From the NCBI RefSeq assembly GCF_030159255.1, contig NZ_BSCT01000006.1:124001-188000 (forward strand): a stretch of 64,000 nucleotides of DNA, in the 5' to 3' direction. Numbering within the stretch: the stretch's first letter is position 1; each line of letters begins with the position of its first letter. This document shows, piece after piece, positions 61,065 through 64,000 of this stretch. The translations under genes were made by a program, and so were the position numbers. The notes below the pieces were generated by a model. The model saw only the letters and a program-made list of their open reading frames with translations. It searched no databases and was not told the DNA's origin. The stretch comes from Bradyrhizobium sp. SSBR45G (GTDB taxonomy: Bacteria; Pseudomonadota; Alphaproteobacteria; Rhizobiales; Xanthobacteraceae).

Positions 61065-62339
61065 TCAGCGGATCCAATCCAGCGTCTTGTAGTACGCGCC
61101 GATGAACGGCAGGAACCAGGGCTTGCCGTAATGGCCGGGCACGACCGGCCAGCCGGCCTCCTTCATCGGGTTGCGGTCGGACCGTCCGAGCATCGCATCG
61201 GCCATGATCATGCCGAGATGCGTCGACAGCTGCGCGCCGTGACCCGAGTAACCCATCGCGTACCACAGCCCGTCCTGACGGCCGGCGCGGGGATAGCGGT
61301 CGGCGGTCATGTCGACGAGGCCGCCCCAGCAATAGTCGATCGGGACGCCTGCGAGCTGCGGAAACATCCGCAGCATCGCTGCCTGCAGGATCGCGCCGCT
61401 CTTGGCGTCCGACTGCTGATCGGATGTCGCGGAGAACCGCGCGCGGCCACCGAAGATCAGGCGGTTGTCCGGCGACAGGCGAAAGTAGTTGCCGATGTTC
61501 ATCGAGTTGACGTAGGTGCGGTGACCCGGCAGCACCGACGCCGCCTCAGCCTCCGTCAGCGGCCGCGTCGCGATGATGAAACTGCCGACGGCAATGATGC
61601 GGCGGCGGAAATAGCTGAAGGTCGACGGGGTGTAGGCGCCGGTCGCGAGCAGCACCTGATCGGCACGCACCGTGCCCTTGGCCGTGGTCAGGCTGAATCC
61701 TTTGGTGTCCTGCACCTGCCCGGTCACCGCGGCCTGCTCGACGATGATGGCGCCACGGCGGCTTGCGGCGGTGGCGAGGCCGGCTGCAAAGCGACCCATA
61801 TGCATCATCGCGCTCTTCTTAAAGAGCATCCCGCCATGGAACGGCGAGCCGATCTCGGACTTCAGGTCATCCGGCGAGAGCAGCGCCGTCTCCGGATCGA
61901 CCTCCCGGTTGATGGCTTCGAAGTTTTTCGCGATTGCCTCGAAATGGGCAGGCTTGGAGGCCAGCTTGAGCTTGCCGCAGCGGCGGAAATCGCACGCGAT
62001 GTTCTCCTCGGCGATCAGGCGCTCCAGCGTGTCGATCGAATCGTCGAACGCCTTGTAGAGGGCGATGGCGCGCTCGGCGCCGAGTTCCGCCTTCGCGGCC
62101 GGATAGCTGTGCGCCAGACCGTTGTTGAGATGGCCGCCATTGCGTCCCGACGCGCCCGAGCCGACTTGATCTGCTTCGAGTACGATGACCTTGGCGCCGG
62201 CCTTGGCGAGTTGCAGCGCGGCGCCCAGACCGGTGAAGCCGCCGCCGATCACGGCGACGTCATAGTGCCCCTCCACGGGCCCGGCGTGGCCGCCGGCAAA
62301 TGCGGTCGCTGTGTCGCGCCAGTAGGAGACATATTTCAT
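61065..62339 (-). CDS. FAD-dependent amine oxidoreductase (gamma-glutamylputrescine oxidase, PuuB-like)
   Basis: 424 residues. The FAD-binding motif YDVAVIGGGFTGLGAALQLAKAGAKVIVLEA starts at about 31, then GSGASGRNGGHLNNGLA and LLATGAYTPSTFSYFRRRI, and the C-terminal DRYPRAGRQDGLWYAMGYSGHGAQLSTHLG are characteristic of DAO/PuuB. I chose ATG 62339 (MKYVSYWRDTA, the family start); a GTG at 62357 overlaps the HAD gene stop. The likely substrate is a gamma-glutamylated polyamine or a similar amine. Confidence 0.9.
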   Translation of the reverse strand: MKYVSYWRDTATAFAGGHAGPVEGHYDVAVIGGGFTGLGAALQLAKAGAKVIVLEADQVGSGASGRNGGHLNNGLAHSYPAAKAELGAERAIALYKAFDDSIDTLERLIAEENIACDFRRCGKLKLASKPAHFEAIAKNFEAINREVDPETALLSPDDLKSEIGSPFHGGMLFKKSAMMHMGRFAAGLATAASRRGAIIVEQAAVTGQVQDTKGFSLTTAKGTVRADQVLLATGAYTPSTFSYFRRRIIAVGSFIIATRPLTEAEAASVLPGHRTYVNSMNIGNYFRLSPDNRLIFGGRARFSATSDQQSDAKSGAILQAAMLRMFPQLAGVPIDYCWGGLVDMTADRYPRAGRQDGLWYAMGYSGHGAQLSTHLGMIMADAMLGRSDRNPMKEAGWPVVPGHYGKPWFLPFIGAYYKTLDWIR

Positions 62340-62353
62340 CGCTGGCACTCTGC

Positions 62354-63022
62354 TCACAGACCGAAGACGCCGGGCAGCTCGGAAATGTTCTTGATCTCGG
62401 TGTAGCCGTAATACGCATTGGCCGGCTCATGGCCCCGGTTGACCCAGACCTTGCTCTTGATACCTAGATCGTGCGCCGTCATCAGATCGTACCTGAATGA
62501 TGAGGAGCAGTGCGTGACGTCCTCCGGCCCGCAACCGAGCATGTCGAACATATATTCGAAGGCGCGCATCCGCGGCTTGTAGGCCTGCGCCTGCTCCGCG
62601 GTGAACACGGCGTGAAATGGCGCGCCGAGCTTGGCGACGTTCGACGGGATCTGCGCCGTCATGGCATTGGAGATGATGACCAGCGGGATTTCCTTCGCGA
62701 CCTTGGCGAGGCCCGCCGGCACGTCCGGATGCGGTCCCCAGGTCGGTACGCGCTGATAGACCATCTCGCCATCCGCCGGCTTGTAGGGAATGCCGATCTT
62801 GCGGCAGCTGCGCGCCAGCGCGTTGCTGACGACCTCGGCATAGGGCTTCCAGGCGCCGAGGATCTCGTCGAGGCGATAGGCCGCGAAGACGCGGACGAAT
62901 TCCGCCATGGCTGGCTCGGAGAGAATCGCGCCGTAGAGATCGCGCGCCGCCTCTGCCATCTCGAAATTGGTCAGCGTGCCGTAGCAGTCGAAAGTCAGAT
63001 ATTTGGGACGGATGCTGCTCAT
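62354..63022 (-). CDS. Haloacid dehalogenase type II-like hydrolase
   Basis: 222-residue HAD-superfamily protein. Motif I is LTFDCYGTLTNF (nucleophile Asp12 with the dehalogenase YGT), the motif II Ser is in IISNAM, the Lys is in YKPRMRAFEYMFDMLG, and the motif III region is CSSSFRYDLMTAHDLGIKSKVWVNRG. The second acidic residue of motif III that is usually a DD pair reads SSSFRYD, as in 2-haloacid dehalogenases. It is first in the minus-strand unit with the PuuB-like gene. Dehalogenase or phosphatase activity cannot be decided. Confidence 0.88.
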   Translation of the reverse strand: MSSIRPKYLTFDCYGTLTNFEMAEAARDLYGAILSEPAMAEFVRVFAAYRLDEILGAWKPYAEVVSNALARSCRKIGIPYKPADGEMVYQRVPTWGPHPDVPAGLAKVAKEIPLVIISNAMTAQIPSNVAKLGAPFHAVFTAEQAQAYKPRMRAFEYMFDMLGCGPEDVTHCSSSFRYDLMTAHDLGIKSKVWVNRGHEPANAYYGYTEIKNISELPGVFGL

Positions 63023-63190
63023 GGGTCCTCATGCCGGCGATGATCTCGCCTCCGATGATAGGCCGGCACGCCAGCATAAGATGCGGCTTTGCCCCGATTT
63101 TGCGGCGGAAGATGTCGCGGGGCCCAGCGCCTTCAGACGATCTGCCGGGTGCGCCTCGCTCAGACTCGCCAAAGAACTGGAGCGCACGAC

Positions 63191-64000
63191 ATGATTTCCG
63201 CCGCGGCAACGCTCATGGCTATCAGCCCCGACCATCTGGAAGCTGCGACGCGCCTGTCGCGACAGGCCGGATGGCCGCATCGCCGCGAGGATTGGGAGGT
63301 CGCGCTCACCGTGAGCAAGGGTTGCGTTGCAGTCGCTGCCGACGGGCGGGTGATCGGCACCGTGTTGATGACGCCCTATGGCAGCGATTCCGGGACCATC
63401 AACATGGTGATCGTCGATGAGGCCGAGCGCGGCCAGGGGCTCGGACGGCGCCTGATGCAGCAGGCGATGACGCTTGCCGGCGACCGTCGGCTACAGCTCG
63501 TCGCGACCGAAGATGGGCTGCCACTGTATGAGAAGCTCGGCTTCCGCAGGACGGGTGAGATCCTACAGCATCAGGGACAACTCGCGCAGGCGGTGGCTCA
63601 GTCCGTTGTCGTGCGCGGCGCAAGGGCGGATGATATCCCCCTCGTCGCCGCTCTCGACGCCGCGGCCTTTGGCGCGGATCGCAGTCGGCTGCTCGCGCAT
63701 GTCGCATCAGTGGGCGAATTCGCCGTGCTCGAGCGACAGGGCCGAGTGATCGGCTTTGCGGCGCTGCGCCGCTTCGGCCGTGGCCTCGTCATCGGCCCGG
63801 TCGTCGCCGCCGATCTCGACGACGCGAAGGCGCTGGTCGCGCATTTTCTCGCCCGGCGCGAGGGCGAGTTCATCCGCGTCGATACCGGCATCGAGATGGG
63901 GCTTTCGCCTTGGCTGAGCAGCCTCGGCCTCGATCACGTCGGCGGCGGCATCGTCATGCACAGGCCTGCCGCAGACGATACGAGGCGGCGCTCCCCCATA
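63191..64000 (+). CDS. GNAT-family N-acetyltransferase, 3' partial
   Basis: 270 codons from ATG 63191 (MISAAATLMAISPDHLEAA; ATG 63215 is an alternative) to the window end without a stop. The first domain carries INMVIVDEAERGQGLGRRLMQQAM with the acetyl-CoA loop RGQGLG. The second begins near residue 136 (VRGARADDIPLVAALDAAAFGADRS, RFGRGLVIGPVVAADLDDAKALV). It is a paralog of the GNAT at 58990-59886. The HAD, PuuB-like and hydroxyacid dehydrogenase genes lie between the two paralogs. The final ~10-20 residues are outside the window. Confidence 0.85.
   Translation, partial: MISAAATLMAISPDHLEAATRLSRQAGWPHRREDWEVALTVSKGCVAVAADGRVIGTVLMTPYGSDSGTINMVIVDEAERGQGLGRRLMQQAMTLAGDRRLQLVATEDGLPLYEKLGFRRTGEILQHQGQLAQAVAQSVVVRGARADDIPLVAALDAAAFGADRSRLLAHVASVGEFAVLERQGRVIGFAALRRFGRGLVIGPVVAADLDDAKALVAHFLARREGEFIRVDTGIEMGLSPWLSSLGLDHVGGGIVMHRPAADDTRRRSPI

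Overview
The window is high-GC DNA, all of it coding-dense, and looks like an alphaproteobacterium of the Bradyrhizobium group. The evidence is the box (aerobic benzoyl-CoA) operon, the many LivK-type binding proteins and acyl-CoA dehydrogenases, the style of the integrase next to a tRNA-Lys fragment, and protein sequences throughout that read as rhizobial. The species call is inference. No plasmid, phage structural, CRISPR or rRNA genes are seen.

Layout. 1-2573: end of a TRAP transporter. 2854-5046: a nitroreductase broken by one frameshift, an intact quinone oxidoreductase, and a decayed second copy of that oxidoreductase. 5078-43834: a large catabolic block with about 25 genes in at least eight transcription units. 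It holds three CYP108-like cytochromes P450, a zinc alcohol dehydrogenase, an acyl-CoA synthetase, three class III (CaiB/BaiF) CoA-transferases, an IpdA/IpdB-like pair, a fused FadE34-like acyl-CoA dehydrogenase plus three single ones, a thiolase, a FadB-type hydratase/dehydrogenase, a MaoC hydratase, an SDR, a nitronate-monooxygenase/IpdC-like flavoprotein, a thiolase-like protein lacking the nucleophilic cysteine with a DUF35 partner, three orphan ABC binding proteins, and boxCBAD. 44369-47719: MarR regulator, divergent HicB-like protein, Rieske oxygenase and its reductase. 47822-49143: 3' half of tRNA-Lys(CTT) and an integrase with two in-frame stops, marking an island junction. 49414-52453: a four-gene operon of apparently exported proteins. 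52579-55646: PAS histidine kinase and FixJ-type regulator. 56056-58172: alternative oxidase, alpha/beta hydrolase and an NAD(P)-binding protein. 58357-58794: efflux-adaptor remnant. 58990-64000: two GNAT genes flanking a hydroxyacid dehydrogenase, a PuuB-like amine oxidase and a HAD hydrolase.

Main result. Seven 15-bp sites of the form ATTGGT-N3-ACCAAT (core GGT-N3-ACC) lie in the promoters of the catabolic block, at 7687, 13686, 20187, 21307, 33265, 37556 and 43858. Every one overlaps or lies within a recognisable sigma-70 promoter with a 16-17 base spacer. This is the operator type known for PdhR/FadR-family GntR regulators, and a GntR-FCD regulator gene lies at 20299-21120 beside one of the sites. 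The simplest reading is one local repressor controlling P450-era oxidation, CoA activation, steroid-like ring degradation and the box pathway as one regulon. I infer that the block degrades an alicyclic or terpenoid-like hydrophobic acid: hydroxylation by P450s and oxidation by the dehydrogenase, CoA activation, side-chain removal by beta-oxidation or retro-aldol cleavage, then ring degradation by IpdAB-like chemistry and/or aromatisation to benzoyl-CoA for boxABCD. The substrate cannot be read from the sequence.
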